DNA of 64,000 bases, taken from Duncaniella freteri (GTDB taxonomy: Bacteria; Bacteroidota; Bacteroidia; Bacteroidales; Muribaculaceae). Below the pieces are notes generated by a model. The model made no database searches. It was not told the DNA's origin and saw only the letters and a program-made list of their open reading frames with translations. The position numbers were made by a program, and so were the translations under genes. The first letter of the stretch is position 1, and the number at the start of each line of letters is the position of its first letter. This document shows, piece by piece, positions 1-8,614 of this stretch. Where the stretch lies: NCBI RefSeq assembly GCF_004766125.1, contig NZ_SJSA01000002.1, positions 1,054,001-1,118,000 of the forward strand. Reading direction: 5' to 3'.

Positions 1-1
1 T

Positions 2-235
2 CGTGTCAGCATAATACTCGGCAACTGGGCGAAAGCTGCCGGGGTGAAGAAGGAAATCACTTTTCATGTGAGCCGCCATACCTTCGCTACCCTCATGCTT
101 ACTCTTGATGTTGACCTATACACAACAAGCAAGCTGCTGGGCCACAAGAATATTGCCACAACGCAGATATACGCGAAAATCATCGACCAGAAGAAAGACG
201 ATGCCGTCAACCGCGTGGACGAAATTTTCAAGTGA
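2..235 (+). CDS. Tyrosine recombinase/integrase, C-terminal end (5' cut by window)
   Basis: The frame is open from the window edge to a TGA at 233-235, so this is the last 77 residues of a longer protein. It contains the C-terminal catalytic signature of tyrosine recombinases: HVSRHTFAT (H-x-x-R box), KLLGHKN (second His) and the nucleophile Tyr in TQIYAKI, in normal order and spacing before a short tail. Such enzymes cut and rejoin DNA at specific sites through a 3'-phosphotyrosine. The substrate (integrative element, invertible promoter or phage) cannot be told from this fragment. A hairpin follows the stop. Confidence 0.9.
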   Translation, partial: RVSIILGNWAKAAGVKKEITFHVSRHTFATLMLTLDVDLYTTSKLLGHKNIATTQIYAKIIDQKKDDAVNRVDEIFK

Positions 236-241
236 TAAATA

Positions 242-293
242 GAAAAAGACAACCCCGACATCACTGCTGGGGTTGCCTGTCGTTGTCTTTTTC
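242..293. terminator. Bidirectional hairpin terminator between convergent genes
   Basis: A 12-bp outer stem (242-253 with 282-293, GAAAAAGACAAC paired to GTTGTCTTTTTC) encloses a second CCCC/GGGG stem. The A-rich left side and T-rich right side give U tracts in both directions. It sits between the stop of the recombinase and the stop of the FGE-like gene, which converge here. Confidence 0.75.
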
Positions 294-301
294 AGCTGTA
301 T

Positions 302-1057
302 TCATTCTGCCAATCTAAAACCGATATACGGAGATTTGAAATTCGGATTGCTTACAAACCGACAACCGGGGTTGTTATAATCCGGAATGACATTCCAACT
401 ACCTCCACGGAATATCTTTCCTATGTCTGACTTCTTAGCTCCATGGGGATTCCTTTGGTTTTTCTCTGAATAATTTCCGTACCAGTCCTGCACCCATTCA
501 GACACATTTCCGCCCATATCATATATACCAAGTTCGTTTGGCATTTTTGTACCAACTGGATGCGGCTGCATCCATGAATTGTAGGAACTCCATGCCGTAG
601 AGTCTGGATTATCACTACCGATAAAAGAATATCCGGCGGTCTTATTTCCACCTCTTGCAGCAAACTCCCATTCGGCTTCCGTTGGCAGACGATATTTTTT
701 TCCTGTCAGCTTGTTGAGTTTCTTTATGAACACCTGTATGTCATACCATGAGATGTTTTCTACCGGTAATTTATCTCCTTTGGAAATGCTCGGATTATCA
801 CCCATAAAGGCTTCCCACAATTCTTGTGTCACTTCATATTTACCTATACGGAAATCGGACAATATTACCTCATGTTTAGGGGTCTCATACAGGTGTTCAG
901 CCTCGCTTTCATCAAGCCCCATTGTGAAAGTGCCACCTTCCACATCAACCATTTCAATTTCCGGAATGACTGTCAGCTCTTTTGCGCTGACGGCAATTGA
1001 AAAGACTATTGCAAGTATAGCAGGCATTATCAGAGAAAATAATCTCATAGCAATCAA
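302..1057 (-). CDS. SUMF1/FGE-sulfatase-domain secreted protein
   Basis: 251 aa with a Sec signal peptide (about residues 1-25, ending AVSA) and then one formylglycine-generating-enzyme-like domain: GGTFTMG near residue 43, KYEVTQELWEAFMG, PVENISWYDI, RLPTEAEWEFAARGG, DMGGNVSEWVQDWYG and the closing RGGSW...IGFRLAE. The two catalytic cysteines of true FGE, expected in the segment after RGGSW, are not present, so sulfatase-activating oxidase activity is unlikely. Members like this in Bacteroidetes are often structural or secretion-linked (GldJ/GldK fold). It starts 1 base after the GLPGLI gene stop and is the last gene of the operon. Confidence 0.85.
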   Translation of the reverse strand: MIAMRLFSLIMPAILAIVFSIAVSAKELTVIPEIEMVDVEGGTFTMGLDESEAEHLYETPKHEVILSDFRIGKYEVTQELWEAFMGDNPSISKGDKLPVENISWYDIQVFIKKLNKLTGKKYRLPTEAEWEFAARGGNKTAGYSFIGSDNPDSTAWSSYNSWMQPHPVGTKMPNELGIYDMGGNVSEWVQDWYGNYSEKNQRNPHGAKKSDIGKIFRGGSWNVIPDYNNPGCRFVSNPNFKSPYIGFRLAE

Positions 1058-1058
1058 A

Positions 1059-1886
1059 TTAACGATAATCCGTTTCTATAAAATCTCCGCCCTTTGATTC
1101 CTTTGACAAAGTTTCCGGTAAGATTTCCACTTTAATTCCCTTGGCGTTAAGATGCCCCATGGGATTGTCGCGCATGGCTCTCATAGCCCGTAATATTGCC
1201 TTTCGGTCTCGTTTCTCATACGTGTCGGCTCCATATATTCCGTTTATTATCTTGTCGGATCTCTCAATCCCATCAGCGACATAACCATACCTACCTTCGC
1301 CAGTTCTTGCCTCAAGTATCAGGCCGGGGAGTCCATGGAATTTCCATGGTCCATCCTGAATAGGGATCTCGGGGGTGAACCATGCAGTCCAATGACGGCC
1401 ATGATAATCAGTTTCAGCCTGTATGCACTCGTAATCGAGTATGGTCTTGGTGCTGTCACCGATTTCCCAAACCATTTCCGAGAAGGGTTCCGTGTAATAT
1501 ACAGGCTCGTCAGTGCCGATCACATCATAGACAGTGATAGTGGAATCGGCCGCTGACTTCACGACATATAAAGTCTCCTTTTTGCGTGGCAGTTTGGTCA
1601 CGTCTATCGCGCCCTGCGCTATCATGGCCTGAAACGCTGCCTCCTGCGTCTTTTTGAAGTTGGCAAGTCCTTCGGGGGTTGATGTCAGCGAATCTATCTC
1701 TTCGGAACGTGGATTAAAAAATTTTGACTGCCCTGCATTTGCAAGAAGATGATATTTGTTGCCTCTTTCCACACCGTTCTCATAGAAAGAGATTTCTGAA
1801 TAACTGACTTCAATGACAGCCTTCTGTTGCGCGCTCACGGCTATCGCCACAAAACACACGATGATTGATGTAAGTATCTTTTTCAT
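1059..1886 (-). CDS. GLPGLI family secreted protein
   Basis: 275 aa with a signal peptide (MKKILTSIIVCFVAIAVSA) and the family-naming motif in GPWKFHGLPGLILEA around residue 182, preceded by the typical YECIQAETDYHGRHWTAW block. GLPGLI proteins are Bacteroidetes-specific, probably periplasmic, and usually lie beside TonB-dependent receptors; their biochemical role is unknown. The ATG overlaps the stop of the upstream paralogue by 4 bp (ATGA), so the two are translationally coupled. About half of the residues are shared with that paralogue in the central block, consistent with tandem duplication. Confidence 0.88.
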   Translation of the reverse strand: MKKILTSIIVCFVAIAVSAQQKAVIEVSYSEISFYENGVERGNKYHLLANAGQSKFFNPRSEEIDSLTSTPEGLANFKKTQEAAFQAMIAQGAIDVTKLPRKKETLYVVKSAADSTITVYDVIGTDEPVYYTEPFSEMVWEIGDSTKTILDYECIQAETDYHGRHWTAWFTPEIPIQDGPWKFHGLPGLILEARTGEGRYGYVADGIERSDKIINGIYGADTYEKRDRKAILRAMRAMRDNPMGHLNAKGIKVEILPETLSKESKGGDFIETDYR

Positions 1887-2740
1887 TTCATTTTGTAGTC
1901 AGGTTCGATGTTGTGTTTAAGGCCGTCATATTTAGGGGTCTCGATTTTGTTGCCTTGGTCGTCGGTGGAGTATATTTTCACATTCTGACCTTGGGCATTC
2001 ATAATGCTCTCTTCATTATTGGCAAAATATTCGGCATTTTTCAGAGCTTCCTTGCGGTCAACCTTCGAATAATCGCCTTGCATATACATAGGTGTCATAA
2101 TGCGGTCGGTACGTTCAAGTCCCGTAGCTACAAACGAGAAGCCACCATTGGCTTCGGCTTTAAGGATTAGACCGGGCAGTCCGTGAAGTTTCCACGGACC
2201 GAATGGCATCGGCAGTTCCGTTGCAAACCATGCTTTCCAATGGCGGCCATGATAATCGCTTTCAGCCATGATACATTCGTAACCGAGGACTGTTGCGGTA
2301 GAATCTTCCACTATTGTCCATTGCATTTCGGAAAGCGGCTCGGTGTAATATCCGTTATCTTCACCAAATTTATTGTAATGCGTCAGACAGTCCTGTGCGA
2401 GGTCAGTGAAAACATAGCTGTTAGTAGGTTTGGTTGGACCTTTTCTCATGTCAAACGAGACTGAACCGTCAGGCTCGACAGTCATACACGCCTTTTTGAT
2501 TATCTCCATGTATTGAGCCTTCCCCTCCGGTGTCGATTTCAACGAATCCACCCAAAGGCTTAGGTCGTTGAAATACTTAGCTTCCGTTGTAGAAGCCAAA
2601 AGCGACATTTTGCCGGTGTTGATTTTACCGAATTTGTTGGGGAACGATGAATCATAGCTGACAATGATTTCAGCTTTGTTCTGTGCCATTGCAGATATAG
2701 CCACTAAGCACATGAAGATTGAGGTGAGTAGTTTGTTCAT
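1883..2740 (-). CDS. GLPGLI family secreted protein (paralogue)
   Basis: 285 aa with a signal peptide ending SAMA and the GPWKLHGLPGLILKAE motif near residue 180. It shares the YECIMAESDYHGRHWKAWF block with the next gene in the operon. It starts inside the stop of the receptor gene (2737-2740 overlap), so the receptor, both GLPGLI proteins and the FGE-like protein are one operon. Function of the family is unknown; co-occurrence with outer-membrane receptors suggests a role in uptake or envelope maintenance. Confidence 0.88.
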   Translation of the reverse strand: MNKLLTSIFMCLVAISAMAQNKAEIIVSYDSSFPNKFGKINTGKMSLLASTTEAKYFNDLSLWVDSLKSTPEGKAQYMEIIKKACMTVEPDGSVSFDMRKGPTKPTNSYVFTDLAQDCLTHYNKFGEDNGYYTEPLSEMQWTIVEDSTATVLGYECIMAESDYHGRHWKAWFATELPMPFGPWKLHGLPGLILKAEANGGFSFVATGLERTDRIMTPMYMQGDYSKVDRKEALKNAEYFANNEESIMNAQGQNVKIYSTDDQGNKIETPKYDGLKHNIEPDYKMK

Positions 2741-5317
2741 TTTCTGAGAGATATTGAGATTAACAGCTCGCGGCCTCGGAGCCAGCGTTGGCTCTCGAAG
2801 GAGGTGAGCTGATTGTATGTTGTGTAGTTGTATGTGCGCTGATTGAAGATGTTGCTCAACGAGGCGGACAGCTCAAGTCGCTTGTTGAGCTTGAAGATCA
2901 CCTTGGTGTCGAGAAGGAACACGTTTTTGAACTGATCAGCAGTCAGTTCGTTGCGGTAGTGTTCGCCGCTTATGTGCCATTCCCATTTGCGGTGGGGCAT
3001 GATGTTGAGCAGAAGCTCGTTCTCCATATTTCCGAGCCACGAGGCATTTGTGCCGTTCATGGACATACGGCTCGATGCCCACTCGAAACGGTAGTCGAAA
3101 CTGAACCAGCGCAGCGGCGCTCCGTTGATTTTTGCGCCTACCGACCACGAAGTGCCGACCGAGTTGACATTGGTATTCTCTGAAATCAGATGCGATTCAT
3201 TGCGGCTGAACGAACCGTTGATGTTTGCGCTACCTCGCATGAAGTCAAGTGTCTTGCCTATGTTGCCGCTTGCCATCAGCATCTGTCCGTCGCTTTCGGC
3301 ATCGGTGTAGGAATAAACCACATAGTCGCCATAAAGCTGCTGTGCCAAAGTGTAGGGTCTGTGACTCCATGACTGCATCACCATAGCGTTTGCGAATATT
3401 CCGCGACGGGTGTGTTTGTAGGATAGTCTGCCGGATACCCGTTGGGAGGACGAATTATAGAAGTCATCGATACCTCGACGGAACGAGCGGTAGTTTGTCA
3501 TCACATATCCGGGCTGAATCATGTTGAGATCCATCGGCGAACGTCCGGTGCCACCGCTCACGCTCATCTCAAAGCGGTTATTGGGTTTCCAGTTCATGCT
3601 CAATGACGGCGAGAAATAAACCTCGCTACGGTTGGCAAGAGCCTTGTCAAAGGTATAATGGGCAAAGCTGACGGGAGCATTTAGAGTGAAGTTGACACGT
3701 CTAACCCAATACTCGAATTTCGGGGTAGCATAAACCGTGAAATAGTTTGTGTTCAGCACATTCGTTGTCTCGCCCGGTATTTCCTCCGGCATGTCCGGTA
3801 ACTCTGACCTCATAGTTCTGACATATCCTTTGACACCTCCTTCAAGACTGATTGTGATACACTTGACGGAGAAAGCGTATGCGGCACTCTCGTTGGTATA
3901 GAAAGCATGGTCTTTGACCTGCTGACGCATAAATCCGTCATTTATCGACACGGAAAGCGTCTGCGGCAGTGACTCCCATTCGTTTTTGCTTATGAAAGTG
4001 ACGAGGTGCTTGCCGTTGAATCTCTTTATAAGCTTGAAATCATTGCCGACATAGTAGTCGGGAAGCGATGCCGTCTGGTTGTTGGACAGTGAACCGGTGA
4101 CGCCCAGGCGCACATCATCCCAGTCGATATTGGTTTTCAGGGTGTTGTTGATGAATGCAGTCTTCTGGTTCAGTTCATAGATAAATTTGCCCGACAGCGA
4201 GTGTGAGCGGTCAACGCCGTTGCGGTCTTCAGTAACGACACGGTTGCCATCGTTGAGAAAGTAGGTCGTTACGTTTGCCGCCTCTGCCGTGATACGGTTG
4301 AATGAGTAGTCAATCTGTGTCTTGAACTCTCCGCGTCCGAGTTTCCAAAGGGCATTGGTCGAAACAAGTGCCGAGCGATTGAACAGTGTGCGTTTACGGC
4401 TGAGATTAGGTACTCCGGGGAGCGACACACCGACATATCGGCTCAGGTCAGTTCCACGGCGGGAAGCGAAAAAGTCCGTGGCCTGTGCCGACAGGTCTTC
4501 GCCGATGTTGTTGGTCTTGAATGTGGTTATGTTCTGAAAATTTGGCATCACCGCCATAGCGAACAGTTCACCATCCCATATCGCACCGTCGGGCTGCCAT
4601 GAGTAGCCGCCTCCGGCATCGCCGTGGAAACTCCACGTTGCCTTTGCCTTGTTTTTCAGTTTAGAGGTTGATAGCCGCCTTGTCTGAGAAAGATATGCCC
4701 GACAGCACCTGCATCGGCTGATGGTTCTCCATCACCTCGACCGCGCCCACATCCTCATGGCTTATGCCGTTTGTTGCTATGCCGTATTTGCCGCCGAGGA
4801 GGTCGGAGCCTTCGATATAGAATTTGTTGATGTCCTCTCCCTGGTACTGTATCTTGCCGGATTGCTCCACGTTGATTCCCGGCATACGTTTGAGCACATC
4901 ACCGATTGAGCGGTCCTGCTGCTGGGCGAAGCTTCCTACATTATATGTGATAGTATCACCCTGCTCATGTATGCGGTCAGCCTTGACCGTAACCTCTTTA
5001 AGCAGTGTAGTTCCCGGTTCAAGCTGAACGGTTATCGGAAAAGAAACGCTATCGAGCGGTATCGATTGCTTGGCGAAGCTCATCATCGACACCTCCAACC
5101 GACAACCGGCAACCGACGGCAACGACATAGCAAAGCCACCATCGCCTTTCGACGTGGCATATTTCTTTATCTTGCCATCCGCGCCCTTTACTATGACAGA
5201 CGCCCCGGTCAATGGCTCATTGCTATCCTTGTCAACCACAGTACCCGACACATTGACCTGCGCCACGGCTATTGCTGTAACAAATAGACAAAGTAGATAT
5301 GTTATGAATCGAGACAA
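2737..5317 (-). pseudogene. TonB-dependent/outer-membrane beta-barrel receptor, frameshifted
   Basis: Two frames form one receptor. The N-terminal part (5317-4661, 218 aa) has a signal peptide, a carboxypeptidase-regulatory-like fold (VSGTVVDKDSNEPLTGASV), the DTITYNV block and a plug domain with GDVLKRMPGINVE. The second part (about 4660-2737) is the beta-barrel, ending with RELLISISLRK. The first frame stops right after SDKAAINL; removing one T near 4660 gives SDKAAINLKLKNKAKATW and an open frame through to the barrel, the expected family continuation. A +1 lesion (or sequencing error) therefore separates plug and barrel. Uncorrected, no functional receptor would be made. It overlaps the following GLPGLI start by 4 bp. 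Confidence 0.85.
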
Positions 5318-5329
5318 TTTAAACTAACG

Positions 5330-5776
5330 TTACCTTAGAGGTGTGAATCGACAAACAATTTTATCGGTATTTGGATAAAGCACAGGGTCTTGAAAAGCAC
5401 TTGTTACGGATAATTCCGAGGGTGTGAGCTTGTCTATTAGCCAAAACTGTTCTGACTTGTCAATATATATGACAGTGAAATTATCAGTAGTGAAAGTCCA
5501 ACGGAAATAAACCAGATCGCCCTTGATTGTCTCGTCGTTCCAATTTGCCCATTTATATGAGCCGGTACCGTTGACGTTGAACTTATAGATCCGGCCTTCC
5601 TCTCTATACTCAGTTGGCTCGAAATCAGGTCGATATTCGTATGTCTGTTTCCACTCTACGCCGGTAAGGAGATTGATTATCTCTTTCTGGTCAGCGTCAT
5701 AATAACCTGTGCGTTCCTCACACGAGGCAAGAAGCACACAGGATAATATGATTATGAGAAGCTGTATATGTTTCAT
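5330..5776 (-). CDS. Small lipoprotein, lipocalin-like size
   Basis: 148 aa with a lipoprotein signal peptide and lipobox LLASC (Cys 19), followed by a beta-rich, aromatic-rich domain (GVEWKQTYEY, GTGSYKWANWNDE, DLVYFRWTFTTDNFTVIYID). The length and W/Y-rich strand pattern resemble the lipocalin-like lipoproteins common in Bacteroidetes, but no diagnostic motif is seen. Its ATG overlaps the upstream lipoprotein stop by 4 bp and the receptor gene begins 12 bp downstream, so it is part of the receptor operon, probably as a surface or periplasmic accessory. Confidence 0.7.
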   Translation of the reverse strand: MKHIQLLIIILSCVLLASCEERTGYYDADQKEIINLLTGVEWKQTYEYRPDFEPTEYREEGRIYKFNVNGTGSYKWANWNDETIKGDLVYFRWTFTTDNFTVIYIDKSEQFWLIDKLTPSELSVTSAFQDPVLYPNTDKIVCRFTPLR

Positions 5777-6495
5777 TCGGATATTCCTATTGTCACAGTG
5801 CCGTTTCCAATTAGGGACTTGCCCTGAATGTTAAGATATTCACCATCAGCCTCCGGCAATTCCATAGAATAATTGTATGGCAGTGTATTCATACCTAATC
5901 CGACTATAAGGATTGTACCCTTGTTAGCTTTGTCAGATGTCACAAAAGAGATTTGTGATACATAAAACGTGGATGTATTACCGGAACTTACAGTAAGTCG
6001 TTTGTCATTTTCCATAGAGAAAAAGCCAGTTCGGCAAATATCATCGCCTGACACCGACAGCCGGGCCACTGTTTTTCCGCCCATCTTATCTGACTGAACT
6101 TTTGACAGACGCATTGTCCCTCCGCCATTGTTCCGTACCAATCCCGATGTCCGGGTTGTGTATATCACACTGACATTCTCGGCATTTCTATATGCTTCTA
6201 TAAGATTGTTCGCCTGCTCCATTTCGCGCTCAAACCGAACCCGGTTTATGGAGCTGACCTCCAGCAGTTGTTCCCGTGAGCGGTTGACAACGTAGTCGGT
6301 TGCCGTAACCTTCCTGTCAGGATTGATGGAGAATAGCCCTGTGCTACTGTTCACCTCGACAAACTGCGAAAGGACTTCGACATCCGTCTCATAAGCCCTT
6401 ATAGGGGTTGGTTCGTTGAAAACTGTGTTGTCATCACTGCACGCCGTTATCAAGAGGGCTGTGCCAATCAAGGAGGTAAGAATCAGTTTATTCAT
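5773..6495 (-). CDS. Lipoprotein of unknown function, first gene of receptor operon
   Basis: 240 aa with signal peptide and lipobox LITAC (Cys 19) followed by SDDNT, typical of Bacteroidetes outer-membrane lipoproteins. The rest contains a helical stretch (RFEREMEQANNLIEAYRN, about residues 88-105) and a C-terminal beta-rich half ending GNGTVTIGISE. No family recognised. It leads the minus-strand operon that runs to 302; no clear TAnnTTTG box is visible directly upstream. Confidence 0.7.
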   Translation of the reverse strand: MNKLILTSLIGTALLITACSDDNTVFNEPTPIRAYETDVEVLSQFVEVNSSTGLFSINPDRKVTATDYVVNRSREQLLEVSSINRVRFEREMEQANNLIEAYRNAENVSVIYTTRTSGLVRNNGGGTMRLSKVQSDKMGGKTVARLSVSGDDICRTGFFSMENDKRLTVSSGNTSTFYVSQISFVTSDKANKGTILIVGLGMNTLPYNYSMELPEADGEYLNIQGKSLIGNGTVTIGISE

Positions 6496-6571
6496 AACCT
6501 ATAGCCAATTATTCCACTGACTCGGTGGAAAGATTAATTAAAGAAAACGTGAGCCAACTATGCCACGTCTT

Positions 6572-6719
6572 AGTTTGTAGGTCGTAGGAAACCTTTGATG
6601 CAGATGTAACAATAGTGACCCACGCTATATGCGTGAGAACCACTATGCTATCCCTTGCATCGGTTTCTGAATTTCCTACGTTCACAAACTACAAGATAAG
6701 CATAACGCTTCTTTTTTTC
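6572..6719 (+). ncRNA. Candidate structured RNA, long rod-like fold with U tract
   Basis: Nested complementary arms fold this 148-nt stretch into one rod: TAGTTTGT...ACAAACTA and CGTAGGAA...TTCCTACG (6572-6590 with 6674-6692), GATGCA/TGCATC, ATAGTG/CACTAT and an apical CACGC-TATAT-GCGTG hairpin (6622-6636). A short AAGC/GCTT stem and seven Ts (6713-6719) follow, terminator-like on the plus strand. The bubble-interrupted rod is 6S-RNA-like in shape, but I see no sequence proof; an imperfect palindromic MITE is the alternative. It lies between the divergent lipoprotein operon and the AlbA_2 gene. Confidence 0.45.
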
Positions 6720-6736
6720 CAAAATGTCGTGGAAAG

Positions 6737-6768
6737 GCGATGCCATTCCGACGCGATGCCATTCCGAC
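6737..6768. repeat. 16-bp tandem repeat, two copies
   Basis: GCGATGCCATTCCGAC occurs twice head to tail (6737-6752 and 6753-6768), about 55 bp upstream of the promoter of the AlbA_2 gene. Exact tandem copies at this spot could be an operator or slippage product. Confidence 0.6.
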
Positions 6769-6821
6769 TGCAAATTTAGCCAAAATATCTGAATCCTAAG
6801 CTATAATCGCCGAAAAATTAG

Positions 6822-6829
6822 TAACTTTG
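6822..6829 (+). promoter_or_regulatory. Bacteroidetes -7 box TAACTTTG for the AlbA_2 gene
   Basis: TAACTTTG fits the TAnnTTTG consensus and lies 20 bp before the ATG at 6849, giving a very short leader. No good -33 TTTG is visible at the usual 19-21 bp spacing. Confidence 0.55.
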
Positions 6830-6848
6830 CAGTCTAATACACGCAAAA

Positions 6849-8360
6849 ATGACAAAAGAAGAACTGCTCGGCAGACTCAATGATATAGAATGGGACGACT
6901 TTGAGGTCAAGGAAGCGTCCGGCGGTATTCCCAAATCCATGTGGGAGACCGTGGGGGCATTCTCCAACACGACCGGAGGATGGATAATTCTCGGTGTAAA
7001 GGAGACAAAGGTCAAGAGCGTGTCAACATACGAGATAACGGGCATTGAAAAGGCCGAGAAGATGGAACAGGACATCATAAGCACCCTGCGTTCCGTCTCT
7101 AAGTTCAACGTGCCTATTCTCGCCACCGCACAGCTCCTTGATTTTGACGGAAAGGCCGTTCTCGCCTTTTATATACCAACGTCGGCCAACAAGCCTGTCT
7201 ATTTCGGCAACAACCTGAATAATACGTTTGTCCGAGTCGGCAGTGGCGACCAACGCGCTACCGACATTGAGATAGACATACTGATGCGTGAAAAGACATT
7301 CGGCATGAAATCTGAAATGGAGGTTGACGGTACGGGGTTCGGAGACCTCAACACGCAGTCGCTCCAGACATACCGCCGCCGAATAAAGGACTACAACCCC
7401 GATTTCCGTTACAATGATCTCGATGACGAGCAGTTCTGCATCAAGACCGGAATAATCAGCCGTGGGAAGCTGACTTACGGTGGCTTGCTTATGCTTGGCA
7501 AAGGAGAGATCGTGCAGGAATATATACCTCATTTTTGGATTGATTACATCGAGATCCCGGGCACGACATATTCTGATGCGGACTGTCGTTACACATACCG
7601 TATGCCTGAGCAGGAAAATATCTGGGAATATTTCAAGGTGCTCTTGCAACGGCTGCGCCTGTATGTTGACAATCCATTTATGGCGGGGCCGGACGGTTTT
7701 TCGCCGGAAGATAATTCCCAGTTGTATTGTCTCAGGGAGGGGCTTGTTAATCTTCTCGCTCATGCAGACTATTTCAGCCCGATGCACTCTACCATAAGGG
7801 TATTCAATGACAGAATCGAATTCCAAAATCCCGGACGCTTCGCCGTGCGTATCTCCGACAAGCCCGGTAAGGTGAAATCGGTGCCGCGCAATCCCAATAT
7901 CATAGCCTTCTTCCGCTACGCAAGACAAGGCGAAAATGCCGGATATGGTATTGACAAGATAATGCGTTGGACAAAACTCACAGGTCTTGAAGTTGATTTT
8001 GAAAGCGATATAACATCATCGACTGTCACCTACCCATTGCCATCACAAAAAGGTGGTCAGAAAGGTGGTCAGATAAACATAGACAATGAAAATATTTCCG
8101 CTGACAATCAATGTAATACACATAGTAAAGGTGGTCAGAAAGAGGTGGTCAGAAACAGTGGTCAGAACCAAGGAGAGGAAACGAGAGCCAGGATTGTTGA
8201 GGCGATGCGGAAAAAGCCTGAAATTTCGCGTCGGGAGCTTGCCGATATAATAGGTATATCCCCGTCAGCCATTCAAAAGCATATCGAACACCTCAAAGAA
8301 GCAGAAATCATTATCCGTCTCGGCAGCGATCGAAAAGGACTCTGGAAAGTGTTGAAATAA
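6849..8360 (+). CDS. AlbA_2 (Schlafen-like) domain, ATP-binding, winged-helix protein
   Basis: 503 aa. Residues about 10-130 form the AlbA_2/Schlafen-type nucleic-acid-binding domain (DFEVKEASGGIPKSMWETVGAFSNT, with GGWIILGVKE). Residues about 280-400 match the HATPase-like C-terminal region of these proteins (REGLVNLLAHADY, IEFQNPGRF, ARQGENAGYGIDKIM). A linker with repeated KGGQ motifs follows, then a C-terminal winged helix (RRELADIIGISPSAIQKHIEHL). Such proteins are usually called ATP-dependent DNA helicase/transcriptional regulators and some take part in phage defence. It ends 40 bp from prophage 1 and is read towards it; it appears intact and host-borne. Confidence 0.85.
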   Translation: MTKEELLGRLNDIEWDDFEVKEASGGIPKSMWETVGAFSNTTGGWIILGVKETKVKSVSTYEITGIEKAEKMEQDIISTLRSVSKFNVPILATAQLLDFDGKAVLAFYIPTSANKPVYFGNNLNNTFVRVGSGDQRATDIEIDILMREKTFGMKSEMEVDGTGFGDLNTQSLQTYRRRIKDYNPDFRYNDLDDEQFCIKTGIISRGKLTYGGLLMLGKGEIVQEYIPHFWIDYIEIPGTTYSDADCRYTYRMPEQENIWEYFKVLLQRLRLYVDNPFMAGPDGFSPEDNSQLYCLREGLVNLLAHADYFSPMHSTIRVFNDRIEFQNPGRFAVRISDKPGKVKSVPRNPNIIAFFRYARQGENAGYGIDKIMRWTKLTGLEVDFESDITSSTVTYPLPSQKGGQKGGQINIDNENISADNQCNTHSKGGQKEVVRNSGQNQGEETRARIVEAMRKKPEISRRELADIIGISPSAIQKHIEHLKEAEIIIRLGSDRKGLWKVLK

Positions 8361-8399
8361 TTTGGTTATGATAAGCATGATGAAGGAAATAACAACACG

Positions 8400-8468
8400 T
8401 GTAATCCGCAAAACGAAATGTTCAGCGTTCTCAAAACGAAACGTGCAAAAAGACAAAACAAAACGTCC
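8400..8468. repeat. Prophage 1 right end: three putative MuA-type binding sites
   Basis: AAAACGAAATGTTCA (8410), AAAACGAAACGTGCA (8433) and AAAACAAAACGTCC (8455) follow each other at 23- and 22-bp steps, matching the 22-bp phasing of transposase sites at Mu ends. The outermost bases are TGTAATCCGC from 8400, beginning with the TG typical of Mu-family termini. The same array in the same orientation opens prophage 2 at 41987, which is how the boundary was set. Confidence 0.75.
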
Positions 8469-8530
8469 TCTGAGACTACTTTTCGGTTCATGATTTTGAT
8501 ATAACAATGAGCATTTGTTCACATGGTATT

Positions 8531-8565
8531 AGAATGGCTTTCGAGGACTAATCGAAAGCCATTCT
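8531..8565. terminator. Hairpin terminator after the right-end methylase operon
   Basis: A perfect 13-bp stem, AGAATGGCTTTCG (8531-8543) with its complement at 8553-8565, has a 9-nt loop and is followed by GTTTT on the plus strand. It lies 50 bp beyond the stop of the minus-strand methylase gene and inside the prophage end. Nothing else is seen in the 8469-8614 gap. Confidence 0.65.
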
Positions 8566-8614
8566 GTTTTACTATGGACCATATTATATGGCTACTTTGT
8601 GCAATTGCCTGTAA

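Noticed and set aside
1..8399. Host receptor operon as part of a mobile element driven by the recombinase
   Set aside because: Only the recombinase tail is visible and a terminator separates it; no attachment repeats seen.
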